This document shows positions 42,747 through 51,008 of a DNA stretch of 64,000 nt, piece by piece (position 1 is the first letter of the stretch; each line of letters begins with the position of its first letter). The DNA is from an uncultured Treponema sp. (lineage in GTDB: Bacteria; Spirochaetota; Spirochaetia; Treponematales; Treponemataceae): positions 124,001 to 188,000 of the forward strand of contig CAKUZR010000001.1 of assembly GCA_934718065.1 (NCBI GenBank). The letters are read 5' to 3'. The notes beneath the pieces are model-generated. The model saw nothing but the letters and a program-made list of their open reading frames with translations. It searched no databases and had not been told where the DNA came from. A program made the translations under genes and the position numbers.

Positions 42747-44282
42747 TTACTCTGAACCAGATGTTTTTTTAGCTTCCTTCATTTTTGCTTCTTTTTCAGA
42801 GCTTTTTCCGGCTGTTCCTGCGGCAGCTTTTCCGCCGATAAAACCTGCGAGCAATGTTTTCAGGTCAATTCCCAGAGATTCGCCCAGACCTTCGCTTATC
42901 TGGGTCACATTGTTCATAATGTCAGACTGGAGCTTTGAGGAATCTCCGCCGTACATATATATTTTTTCAACGTTCTGGTATGATTTGCCTGCGGCTTCTG
43001 CAATTTTTGGCAGCTGCTCAAAGTAAACTTTAAGAGCGTCAAGTTCCATCTGCTGGCGCGCCGCATCACCGTAAAGTTTCATGGCTTCGGCTTTTTCGCG
43101 CATACCTTCGGCTTCGGCAACAAGTTTTGCTTTTATGGCTTCCGCGTCGGCTTTTCCCTGAACCTGCACAGCTTCGGCGAGGGCTTTTTTTCCGGCCGCC
43201 TCGTTTTCCATTGCAAGTTTTTCGGCCTCCGCTTTTTTCAGCTTTTGGAAAGCCTCGGCTTCCGCCTGTTTCTGAAGTTCAAATGCTTCAGCTTCCGCCT
43301 TGCGCTGTCTTGTGTAAAGCTCGGCGTCTGCCTTCTGCTCCGCGGCAAACTTGTCGGCCTCCGCTGTTTTCTTTATTTCTGCATCAAGAGCTTTTTCCTT
43401 GATTGCAACTTCTTTTTCCTGAATTTCAATCTGTTTTTCCTGCTTTGCAATATTTGCATCCGCGGCCTTGATTTCCAGAACTTTGCGCTGGTTTTCAGTT
43501 TCAATTCCCATTGCAGCTTCTGCTTTTGCCGCCTCTGTGTCCGCTTGAAGTTTCAGCGCCGCTTTTTTTATTGCAAGGTCATTCTGCTTCTGGGCGATTT
43601 CGAGTTCCGCCGCAACCCGCGCATCGTTAGCCGCTTTGTCAGCCTGTGCCTGCGCGATTTTTATTTCAGCTTCCGCCGCCGCCTTTGCCTTTGCTGCGTC
43701 TTTTGAAATGCTGACGGTGTTTTCAATTCCAAGATTATTGATAACTCCGTTGTCGTCCTTGAAATTCTGGATGTTGAACGTTGTAAGCTCAAGCCCCAAA
43801 TCCTCAAGGTTTGGCTTTACATTCTGCGCAATCTGTTCGGCAAGAACTTTTTTGTCACCCTGAATCAAATCTTTCAGCTTAATCTGGCTTATGATTTCAC
43901 GGATATTTCCTTCAAGAACCGGTTTTACGATGTCGGCGATATTTCCTGTTGTGTAGCCGATGAACTTTGCCGCGGCTTTTTTCATAACTTCGTTGTTCTG
44001 GGAAATGGCGATATTTGCAATCGCGTCAACTTTGATGTTTATGGCATCCTGGGTTGGAATTGACTCCTTGCTTACAAAATCAACCTGGATATTTTCAAGC
44101 GTCATATAGTCTATGCGCTGAAGAAACGGAACGACGAAAACCGCTTTTCCTGTGACGGTCTTGTTTCCAAAAGGTCCTACGCGGATTCCAATCTTGTTCT
44201 TAGGAACTTTTTTGTATGAACAGAAAAAAAGCACCAAAAGAACAGCCGCGGCCAAAATCAAAATCAAGTTGAACGAAGTCAT
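42747..44282 (-). CDS. Flotillin-like SPFH/Band 7 protein
   Basis: 511 aa. N-terminal TM helix (FNLILILAAAVLLVLFFC), then the SPFH domain (KNKIGIRVGPFGNKTVTGKAVFVVPFLQRIDYMTLENIQVDF), then about 200 residues of Ala/Glu/Lys heptads (EAEAFELQKQAEAEAF and similar), and a C-terminal YGGDSSKLQSDIMNNVTQISEGLG assembly region. Flotillins scaffold membrane microdomains. The usual NfeD partner is not adjacent. The C-terminus ends in a Lys/Glu-rich tail. Convergent with the EFR1 gene, with only two bases between. Confidence 0.9.
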   Translation of the reverse strand: MTSFNLILILAAAVLLVLFFCSYKKVPKNKIGIRVGPFGNKTVTGKAVFVVPFLQRIDYMTLENIQVDFVSKESIPTQDAINIKVDAIANIAISQNNEVMKKAAAKFIGYTTGNIADIVKPVLEGNIREIISQIKLKDLIQGDKKVLAEQIAQNVKPNLEDLGLELTTFNIQNFKDDNGVINNLGIENTVSISKDAAKAKAAAEAEIKIAQAQADKAANDARVAAELEIAQKQNDLAIKKAALKLQADTEAAKAEAAMGIETENQRKVLEIKAADANIAKQEKQIEIQEKEVAIKEKALDAEIKKTAEADKFAAEQKADAELYTRQRKAEAEAFELQKQAEAEAFQKLKKAEAEKLAMENEAAGKKALAEAVQVQGKADAEAIKAKLVAEAEGMREKAEAMKLYGDAARQQMELDALKVYFEQLPKIAEAAGKSYQNVEKIYMYGGDSSKLQSDIMNNVTQISEGLGESLGIDLKTLLAGFIGGKAAAGTAGKSSEKEAKMKEAKKTSGSE

Positions 44283-44359
44283 CTTTGCCCCCGATAAATG
44301 TATTGATTCTTTTAGTGTAAAACAGATTTTTGGATTTGTATAGAAAAAGAATTTTAATT

Positions 44360-44431
44360 AGCCTGAAGTTCGAGTTTTTTTGCAAATCTGCCTGCGCTTT
44401 TATTTTTTTCACAAAACTAGATATTCAGGCT
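44360..44431. mobile_element. MITE-like element, short internally deleted copy (72 bp)
   Basis: Starts AGCCTGAAGTTCGAG and ends ATATTCAGGCT, with AATT on both sides (44356-44359 and 44432-44435), an independent 4-bp target duplication. Only the two ends and TCTGCCTGCGCTTTTAT of the interior remain. Confidence 0.75.
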
Positions 44432-44513
44432 AATTAGATAGTGAACAGTATGAAATATCAACCACGAAATCGGATTTTATCAATTTTTATCAACTTTGGA
44501 GCACTGGCAAAAT

Positions 44514-44592
44514 TTATCAGTCTATCGGCAAAATAACGCTTGATTTTTACTGATAAAAATAACTTTATATCTTGCCGATAAAATGATATAAT
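44514..44592 (+). promoter_or_regulatory. Interleaved inverted repeats and promoter of the second fic
   Basis: TTATCAGT (44514-44521) with ACTGATAA (44549-44556), and TATCGGCAA (44523-44531) with TTGCCGATA (44572-44580). An extended -10, TGATATAAT (TATAAT 44587-44592), ends six bases before ATG 44599. Confidence 0.65.
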
Positions 44593-44598
44593 CTTGCC

Positions 44599-45525
44599 AT
44601 GAGCAAAGAAGAGTATATCTCTGTGGAAATCGCCACAAAGAAGTGGAACATTTCTGAACGAAGTGTCCGAAACTACTGTTCCCTTGGCCGGGTTGCCGGA
44701 GCAATTCTTGAAGGCAAAACTTGGAAAATCCCGAAAGACGCGCAAAAACCTGGGCGGCAGATTCGACATTCAGCTAAAAAAGAATCTTTGCTTGATGTCT
44801 TGAAACGCGAAAAGGATTCAGGTTTAAAAGGCGGCATTTATCACGAAATTCAAATTGAGCTTACTTACAATTCAAATCATATTGAAGGTTCAAGGCTTAG
44901 CCATGAGCAGACTCGGTTTATTTTTGAAACGAAAACACTGGGAGCTACAGAAAAGACTGTAAAAGTTGATGATATTATTGAAACTGTAAATCACTTTCGC
45001 TGCATTGATTTGATTATTGAAGGCGCAAAATCTAAATTAACTGAAAGTTTTATAAAGCAGCTGCATTTTATTTTGAAATCAGGAACAACTGACAGTCAGA
45101 AATCATGGTTCCGCGTTGGTGATTACAAAATGCTTGAAAATGAAGTTGGCGCCCAGGAAACTGTAAAACCTGAAAAAGTTCCAGAAAAAATAAAAACTCT
45201 TCTGAATAAATACAATTCAAAAAAACTGATAACATTTGATGATATTCTGGATTTTCACGTTTGTTTTGAAACAATACATCCGTTTCAAGACGGAAATGGT
45301 CGTGTTGGCCGCCTGATTATGTTTAAGGAGTGTTTGAAGAACAACATTGTTCCATTCATTATTACCGATGAATTAAAAATGTTTTATTACCGCGGAATAA
45401 AAGAATGGAAAAATGAAAAAGGCTATCTGCGTGATACCTGCTTAGCCGCCCAGGATTATATGAAAGAAAGGCTGGGAAAATTGGGGATTCTTTCCGCACT
45501 AACAGGCTGCCAATTAGTGCGCTAA
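44599..45525 (+). CDS. Fic-family protein with N-terminal DNA-binding domain
   Basis: 308 aa. The N-terminus is a MerR/excisionase-like helix-turn-helix (YISVEIATKKWNISERSVRNYCSLGRVAGAILEGKTWKIPKDA), then a helix with the inhibitory motif SNHIEG (about 92-97), then the Fic core HPFQDGNGRVGRLIMFKECL (from about 227). The DNA-binding part probably represses its own promoter at the inverted repeats. All catalytic residues are intact. Likely leaderless. A relic of a second copy of this locus lies at 47429-47546. Confidence 0.88.
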   Translation: MSKEEYISVEIATKKWNISERSVRNYCSLGRVAGAILEGKTWKIPKDAQKPGRQIRHSAKKESLLDVLKREKDSGLKGGIYHEIQIELTYNSNHIEGSRLSHEQTRFIFETKTLGATEKTVKVDDIIETVNHFRCIDLIIEGAKSKLTESFIKQLHFILKSGTTDSQKSWFRVGDYKMLENEVGAQETVKPEKVPEKIKTLLNKYNSKKLITFDDILDFHVCFETIHPFQDGNGRVGRLIMFKECLKNNIVPFIITDELKMFYYRGIKEWKNEKGYLRDTCLAAQDYMKERLGKLGILSALTGCQLVR

Positions 45526-45633
45526 ACGCCTCCCCTTTAGTGCAGTAACAGTCCGCCTTTTACTGCATTATTTCCTTGACGATTAGAGTTATATTCTGCA
45601 ACAATTTACATAACGATTCAGCCGGATTTAATT

Positions 45634-45752
45634 ACCCTGAAGTTCGAGTTTTTTTTGTAAATTCTGAAAGAACGCTTTCGGCAGATTTCCAATTTGCTCC
45701 AGATGGATTTGGCTTGCGGTTCGCTTGTATTAATTCGTGTGCTTTGCATTTT
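45634..45752. mobile_element. MITE-like element copy 5, left part only
   Basis: CCCTGAAGTTCGAGTTTTTT followed by the family interior (GAACGCTTTCGGCAGATTTCC, CTCCAGATGGATTTGG). The sequence stops after GTGTGCTTTGCATT. The right end is missing, next to the palindromic control region of the next gene. Confidence 0.65.
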
Positions 45753-45768
45753 TTTTAAATGTTCTTTC

Positions 45769-45829
45769 AACAAGTTTTAGGAATAGATTCCGAAAACTTG
45801 TTAACAAATGAAACTTTTCGGAATATAAT
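45769..45829 (+). promoter_or_regulatory. Overlapping palindromes with promoter of the DUF4143 gene
   Basis: AACAAGTTTT (45769-45778) pairs with AAAACTTGTT (45793-45802), enclosing GGAAT/ATTCC. ATTCCGAAAA (45787-45796) also pairs with TTTTCGGAAT (45815-45824). TTGTTAACAA (45798-45807) is itself palindromic. Promoter: TTAACA (45801-45806), 17 nt, TATAAT (45824-45829). Confidence 0.75.
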
Positions 45830-45835
45830 GAGATT

Positions 45836-47059
45836 ATGAAAGATTCACAAAAAATTGATATAGAATACGTTTTGCGTAAAGAGTATCTTGATCGTCTGAA
45901 TAATTTAAAGCACAAGAAACTCATAAAAATTGTGACAGGTATCCGTAGATGCGGAAAATCAACGGTTCTTGAAATGTTCCGAAACCAGCTTCTGAGAGAT
46001 GGTGTAAAAGAAGAGCAGATAATATTTATCAATTTTGAAGATTTTGAAAATAAGGAACTTCGTGAGCCTGATAAGCTATATGACTATATAAAAAGACATC
46101 TTACAAATGAAATGAATTATATATTTTTGGACGAAGTTCAGCGTGTGAAAGATTTTCCAGATGTTGTGGACAGTCTGTATATCAAGAAGAATATTGATCT
46201 GTATTTGACGGGTTCAAATTCATCACTGCTTTCAAGCGAGATTGCTACGCTTATTAGCGGACGCTATGTAGAAATAAAGATGCTTCCGTTTTCATTCAAA
46301 GAGTTTGTTGAAGCAACAGGGCAGACAGAAAATCTCTCAAAGGCATACAATCAGTATGTTACAACAAGTTCATTTCCGTATGTGCTGGAACTTTTGGAGA
46401 CACCGCAGGAAATCAATCCGTATCTTGAGGGGATTTACAATACTATACTTGTAAAAGACATAATTGACAGAAAAAAAATTGCTGATACAACGATATTTAA
46501 AAGTGTTACCCGGTTTATTTTTGACAATATCGGTTTGGAACTTTCATCCAAGAAAATAGCAGACACACTTACTTCCAACAGCAGAAAGTCTGATTCAAAA
46601 ACAATTGAAAAATATGTTAGTGCTCTTGAAGAAAGCTTTATTGTTTATTCTGCAGGGCGTTACAACATCAAAGGCAAAGAATATTTGAAGAGTCTTGAAA
46701 AATACTATGTTGCTGACATAGGACTGCGAAATTTTATGCTCGGAAAAAAATCAATGGATGTGGGGCATATTCTGGAAAATGTGATTTATCTTGAGCTTTT
46801 GCGAAGAGGCTATAATGTTTATGTAGGCAAAATTGACACTCAAGAAGTAGATTTTGTTGCGCAGACACAAGATGGAAATACATACATACAGGTGGCCGCC
46901 AGTGTGCGTGATGAAGCAACTCTTGAACGAGAGCTAAAACCTCTTAAGGCAATCAAAGACAATTATCCAAAAATGATTCTGACGTTGGACGATGATCCCG
47001 ACGGCGACTATGAAGGAATAAGTCGAAAAAATGCGCTTGAATGGCTTATGAAAAAGTAA
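45836..47059 (+). CDS. AAA ATPase with DUF4143 domain
   Basis: 407 aa. Walker A GIRRCGKSTVLEMF (about 36-49), Walker B YIFLDEVQRVKDFPDVV (about 95-111), then ELSSKKIADTL (winged helix) and a PD-(D/E)XK-like DUF4143 end (YKSLEKYYVADIGLRNFML-type region, then GYNVYVGKIDTQEVDFVAQ). Function unknown; widespread in anaerobes and proposed to be regulatory or defence-linked. Likely leaderless: TATAAT ends 6 nt before the ATG. Confidence 0.85.
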   Translation: MKDSQKIDIEYVLRKEYLDRLNNLKHKKLIKIVTGIRRCGKSTVLEMFRNQLLRDGVKEEQIIFINFEDFENKELREPDKLYDYIKRHLTNEMNYIFLDEVQRVKDFPDVVDSLYIKKNIDLYLTGSNSSLLSSEIATLISGRYVEIKMLPFSFKEFVEATGQTENLSKAYNQYVTTSSFPYVLELLETPQEINPYLEGIYNTILVKDIIDRKKIADTTIFKSVTRFIFDNIGLELSSKKIADTLTSNSRKSDSKTIEKYVSALEESFIVYSAGRYNIKGKEYLKSLEKYYVADIGLRNFMLGKKSMDVGHILENVIYLELLRRGYNVYVGKIDTQEVDFVAQTQDGNTYIQVAASVRDEATLERELKPLKAIKDNYPKMILTLDDDPDGDYEGISRKNALEWLMKK

Positions 47060-47114
47060 AACTGGAAAAATATTATGAACAACATAATTTTAAAAGTTGA
47101 ATAAGAAATTTGCA

Positions 47115-47387
47115 TCATTTTAGTTTTGCTGATAGCATTCGTCCGCTTATTATTTCTCCTTCCGTAAGACCGCAGTGCTTCATAAGCATTAGGAAAAAAC
47201 TTGCATTGCAGCGGTGTTTTCTTTGAGAGAAGTTAATATTAAATTCTGCTAAGTCAGATGTCGATACAATCTGTCCTTTGAAGTGTTCGTATGCACTGTT
47301 AATATCTCCTGCCTTTACGAATTTTTTGATTGTTTCATAAACATACGACGTTTTAGTCAAAAACACGGCATGTTTTAAAAAATTCAC
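47115..47387 (-). CDS. Hypothetical protein, doubtful
   Basis: A 90-codon minus-strand frame with a GTG start and no ribosome site. The sequence (KTSYVYETIKKFVKAGDINSAYEHF, FSQRKHRCNASFFLMLMKHCGLTEGEIISG) looks protein-like, with a plausible helical fold, but I cannot place it. It may be a fragment of a larger gene lost by rearrangement. Confidence 0.3.
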   Translation of the reverse strand: MNFLKHAVFLTKTSYVYETIKKFVKAGDINSAYEHFKGQIVSTSDLAEFNINFSQRKHRCNASFFLMLMKHCGLTEGEIISGRMLSAKLK

Positions 47388-47428
47388 GCCGAGAATTTAA
47401 AAAAGTACAGCGTGTTTTTCCTGAAAAC

Positions 47429-47546
47429 TCGGCAAAATAACGTTTGCTTTGAAACAATACATCCGTTTCAAGACGGAAATGGTCGTGTAGGCTGCCTTTT
47501 ACAGCATTATTTCCTTGACGATTAGATTCTGCAACAATTTACATAA
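47429..47546 (+). pseudogene. Deletion relic of the second fic locus
   Basis: Three pieces of the 44523-45617 region joined: TCGGCAAAATAACG (from the operator), then the segment encoding ETIHPFQDGNGRVG, then the sequence downstream of fic (TTATTTCCTTGACGATTAGA...). Both joints lie at short homologies (ACGYTTG and GCCKCCT). Confidence 0.75.
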
Positions 47547-47692
47547 ATTATGAATAATTAGTCCTAAATTTGAGTTTTGATTTTCGGAATCAATCTGGAT
47601 TGCAAAATGTAGTCTTTGATAAAACATCACAGACAAAAAGCAACTTAATATTTTTGAAGTGTTTTTTTCTATCAAAATTTCTTAGGACGTGG

Positions 47693-47698
47693 TATAAT
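47693..47698 (+). promoter_or_regulatory. Extended -10 promoter of the nine-gene cluster
   Basis: TGGTATAAT with TATAAT at 47693-47698, seven bases before ATG 47706, no ribosome site. It is the only clear promoter seen for the 9.5-kb cluster. Confidence 0.6.
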
Positions 47699-47705
47699 AA
47701 TTTTC

Positions 47706-48566
47706 ATGTATTGGAGACAGTCTATACCCCTTTTTTGTGGTCTGAAATATAACAGAACCTCGAACGGACAGGATTACATTTCATATAGAAAAAATGGAAT
47801 GTATATAAGGGAACCTGTAGCTGATATTAAAAAAGACATAAAAAACTTATTTCACCCTGGTCAAAGAACTTTAGACGTAAACGAAGTACAAAAGAAAATC
47901 AAAGATAGTTTTAACTCATATAATGATGGAGAAATCCTTAATCAGATAGAATTATTAAAGCAATTTAATGTTTCAAATGACGATATAGCAGATATTGTGG
48001 CTAGTTCTATTTTTGATGGAACAGTTTTAACTGCGGATCAATTAAATCATGCTAGAGGGATTTTTTCACATATAAAATGTTCAAAAACAAAAAAGAAAGA
48101 TATTGATTTTTTTATAAATGATGGACTTAATAAAAATATTCAACAATCTAATGCTTCTCAACCAAATATGCCAATAAATAATCAGACACAACAGATACCT
48201 GTAGCACCAACAATTCCTACAGGCACACAGAATGCAAAGAAGCCAACAGTACCAAATAAACAACCTGCATCGATGCCAGTTGCAAATACTAAAACTAAAT
48301 ATTTTACTGCTGATGTAGATATTTATCGAGAAGACAATGGTCAATTCAATAAAGTAACCTCTGGAAGATGTAGAGTGGAAAACAATCAAGTTATTATTTC
48401 TGCAAATGTAACAAAATCATTTACAATTAATGATATTCTTGAATTATATAAAAATAATGGTAAGTTATTTATTTATATTAAGAATAGAAAACAGCCATTT
48501 ATTATGACTTCTAATGATATGGATGACTTATTCGATGTTATTTCTAATTTATTTTATAAAAAATAA
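47706..48566 (+). CDS. Cluster protein 1: unknown protein with Pro/Asn/Gln linker
   Basis: 286 aa. No recognised domain. Residues about 30-140 are helical (VADIKKDIKNLFHPGQRTLD, EILNQIELLKQFNVSNDDIADIVASSIFD), residues about 150-200 are a Pro/Gln/Asn-rich linker, and residues about 200-286 form a small beta-rich domain (YFTADVDIYREDNGQFNKVTSGRCRV, IKNRKQPFIMTSNDMDD) reminiscent of PH/GRAM-like folds. No signal peptide or TM. First gene of the cluster, 15 nt before the zinc-ribbon gene. May be a substrate or adaptor of the kinase; this is inference from position. Confidence 0.7.
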   Translation: MYWRQSIPLFCGLKYNRTSNGQDYISYRKNGMYIREPVADIKKDIKNLFHPGQRTLDVNEVQKKIKDSFNSYNDGEILNQIELLKQFNVSNDDIADIVASSIFDGTVLTADQLNHARGIFSHIKCSKTKKKDIDFFINDGLNKNIQQSNASQPNMPINNQTQQIPVAPTIPTGTQNAKKPTVPNKQPASMPVANTKTKYFTADVDIYREDNGQFNKVTSGRCRVENNQVIISANVTKSFTINDILELYKNNGKLFIYIKNRKQPFIMTSNDMDDLFDVISNLFYKK

Positions 48567-48581
48567 AAGAGGAAAAAAAGT

Positions 48582-48932
48582 ATGCTGAAGACTGCAACTG
48601 TTATTTGTGCAAAATGTAATAGAACTGGAAAACTATTTGGTATCCGTACAGAAAAGAAAAATACAGGTTGGACTTTTACATGGGCATTCCCAATGACACA
48701 GGAAAGTGCGGCAAATGAAGGTTATGATAAAACTGTAATTAACGATTCAATAGGAACTGATTCTACTTACCCTGGATGTCCATATTGTAAAACAAAACGA
48801 TTTATTCAGTGTGAATGTGGAAAAATTATGTGTTACGATGGCGAATCTTCACAGATAACCTGTAAATTCTGTGGAATGACCGGGACAGTTACTTCTGGAC
48901 CATGGGGTGCGGTTTCTGGAGGTGGATACTAA
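48582..48932 (+). CDS. Cluster protein 2: TerY-C-type zinc ribbon protein
   Basis: 116 aa. Four Cys pairs: CAKC near residue 10, CPYC near 67, CECG near 77 and CKFCG near 94, arranged like the TerY-C metal-binding domain usually fused to or found next to TerY-type vWA proteins. AGAGGA upstream of the ATG. The stop overlaps the kinase start by one base (TAATG). Probably binds zinc and links kinase and vWA protein. Confidence 0.75.
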   Translation: MLKTATVICAKCNRTGKLFGIRTEKKNTGWTFTWAFPMTQESAANEGYDKTVINDSIGTDSTYPGCPYCKTKRFIQCECGKIMCYDGESSQITCKFCGMTGTVTSGPWGAVSGGGY

Positions 48933-50260
48933 TGGCTCGCTTAAAGATTGGTTCAACAGTACAAACCGTAAATGGTGATGTTATAAAAATTAAAGAAGAG
49001 CTTGGAGAAGGTGGTCAAGGTGTTGTATATAAAGTTGATTGGAAAGGAAACTTTTACGCATTAAAATGGTATCGTAAAGGTGTTGGCGACCAGCCTAAGG
49101 CTTTTTATCATAACTTATGTGAAAACGTAAAACGTTTGGATAAAATGCCAAAAACCTTCCTTTGGCCAAAAGCTGTAACAACAATTGATAATAAAGGCTG
49201 TTTTGGGTATGTAATGGACTTACGTCCAAAAGAATATAAAGAATTTTCTCAATTCTTATTAAATAGAGCTCGTTTTGAAAATGGTTTTGAATCTCTCATC
49301 AATGCTGCATTACAAATTATAATCAGTTTTAGAGCTCTTCATAATTTAGGTCTTAGTTACCAAGACTTGAACGATGGTAACTTCTTTATTAACCCAAAAA
49401 CAGGTGATGTTCTTATTTGCGATAATGATAATGTTGCGCCTAATGGAGATAACCTTGGTATTAAGGGAAAGCCGCGTTATATGGCTCCTGAAGTTGTTCT
49501 TAATGAGAAGAAACCTGATACATATACTGACAGATTTTCACTAGCTGTAGTTTTATTTTTACTTTTATATAAGAATCATCCACTATCAGGTATGGCAGAT
49601 AAAGACGGAGATGAGCCTGCTAAAAATGAAAGACGATTATATGCTGAAAATCCAGTTTTCATATATGACCCTGATAAATCATCAAATAGACCTAATCCGG
49701 CAATTCATAAAAATGTTATAAAATTATGGCCTGTTTACCCAAAATATATACAAGACTTATTTATTCGGGCATTTAGTGAAAAGTTAATGCATTGTGATGA
49801 GGCAGGACGTCAGAATAGACTTCTAGAAAAAGAATGGCAGAAGAATTTCTTGCGTTTAAGAAATGAATTAATAAGATGTTCTCAATGTGGTGAAGAAGTT
49901 TTTGGAATAGTCAATTCTCCAAAACAGATATGTTTTAACTGTTCAAAAGCTTTTGGTCTCCCCGCAGTTCTTGCTGTTAGAGAACATAAAATTGTATTGT
50001 ACCCTGGAAAAAAGATATATCACTATCATATCGATGAGGACGACGCAACAACTGACAATATGAATCAGGTAGTTGCAGAAGTTATTCAGAATAAGAAAAA
50101 TCCAAAAATGTGGGGTTTAAAAAATCTTTCTTCAAAAACATGGTATAAACAAACCCCAGGTGGAAAAGAAGACCTTATAGCACGAGATGGAGTTGTACCT
50201 ATTGCTCGTGGAATTAAATTAAACTTTGGAACAACTGCAAGTCAGGCAACAATAGAATAA
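48932..50260 (+). CDS. Cluster protein 3: Ser/Thr kinase of TerY-P type
   Basis: 442 aa from ATG 48932. Kinase motifs: LGEGGQGVVY (Gly loop, 24-33), ALKWYRK with Lys45, YQDLNDGNFFI (catalytic loop, from 143; YQD replaces HRD, catalytic Asp and Asn kept), CDNDNVAP (164; DND replaces DFG, metal Asp kept), GKPRYMAPEV. These variations are typical of the kinases in TerY-phosphatase-kinase triads. After the kinase domain comes a zinc ribbon, CSQCGEEVFG...CFNCSKAFG (about 315-345), and a C-terminal beta domain. Soluble. Partner of the vWA and PP2C proteins downstream. Confidence 0.85.
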   Translation: MARLKIGSTVQTVNGDVIKIKEELGEGGQGVVYKVDWKGNFYALKWYRKGVGDQPKAFYHNLCENVKRLDKMPKTFLWPKAVTTIDNKGCFGYVMDLRPKEYKEFSQFLLNRARFENGFESLINAALQIIISFRALHNLGLSYQDLNDGNFFINPKTGDVLICDNDNVAPNGDNLGIKGKPRYMAPEVVLNEKKPDTYTDRFSLAVVLFLLLYKNHPLSGMADKDGDEPAKNERRLYAENPVFIYDPDKSSNRPNPAIHKNVIKLWPVYPKYIQDLFIRAFSEKLMHCDEAGRQNRLLEKEWQKNFLRLRNELIRCSQCGEEVFGIVNSPKQICFNCSKAFGLPAVLAVREHKIVLYPGKKIYHYHIDEDDATTDNMNQVVAEVIQNKKNPKMWGLKNLSSKTWYKQTPGGKEDLIARDGVVPIARGIKLNFGTTASQATIE

Positions 50261-50282
50261 AAGAAATATAGGAGATAAAAAA

Positions 50283-51005
50283 ATGGGTGTTTTAGACGAA
50301 ACAATTGAAATACCAAGAAAAACTATGTGCCTTTTTTTTCTGGTAGATGGCTCAGGAAGTATGTCTGGAGATAAAATCGGTTCTTTGAATCAGGGAATTC
50401 GTGAAGTTCTCCCAGATTTACGTGATATTAGCGATTCAAATGCAGATGCCTTAATTAAGGTTGCTGTATTACAGTTCTCTTCTGGTACACAATGGATAAC
50501 ACCAACACCTCAAGAATTGAATAATATTATGTGGACTGACATTGAAGCCGGTGGTGTTACTGATATGGGAGAAGCATTTGCTGAATTGGATTCAAAATTA
50601 AATCGTAATGCTTTCCTTGCAGATACGGTTGGAAATTATGCACCAGTAATTATTCTTATGAGTGATGGTGAACCTACAGATGATTGGGATACAGGTCTCA
50701 AAAAGCTTAAAGCAAATAAATGGTTTAATGCTGCAATCAAAATTGCATTCTCAATTGGTAGTGATGCAAATGATGATATTCTTACTGCTTTTACAGGAAA
50801 TAAGGAAACTGTAATTCCTATCAACAATAAAGATATCATGAAAAAAATGATTCGCTTTGTTTCTGTTACGTCATCAAGAATTGGAAGTAAAAAAGCTGGT
50901 TCAAGTGAGGATGATGCTGCTACAAAACAGACAGAGGTTGCTGAAGCAATTCAGAGCGAAATGGAAGAATTGGATCCAGAAGAAAACTACAACGAAGGTT
51001 GGTAA
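50283..51005 (+). CDS. Cluster protein 4: vWA-domain protein (TerY-like)
   Basis: 240 aa. Complete MIDAS metal site: DGSGSMSG (22-29), Thr in GGVTDMG (about 97-103), Asp in MSDGEPTDDW (about 125-134). The rest follows TerY (AVLQFSSGTQWITP, IKIAFSIGSDANDD). The C-terminal 50 residues are acidic and lack the TerY-C ribbon, which here is the separate gene 2. AGGAG before the ATG. Works as a metal-dependent protein-binding scaffold between the kinase and phosphatase. Confidence 0.85.
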   Translation: MGVLDETIEIPRKTMCLFFLVDGSGSMSGDKIGSLNQGIREVLPDLRDISDSNADALIKVAVLQFSSGTQWITPTPQELNNIMWTDIEAGGVTDMGEAFAELDSKLNRNAFLADTVGNYAPVIILMSDGEPTDDWDTGLKKLKANKWFNAAIKIAFSIGSDANDDILTAFTGNKETVIPINNKDIMKKMIRFVSVTSSRIGSKKAGSSEDDAATKQTEVAEAIQSEMEELDPEENYNEGW

Positions 51006-51008
51006 TTA

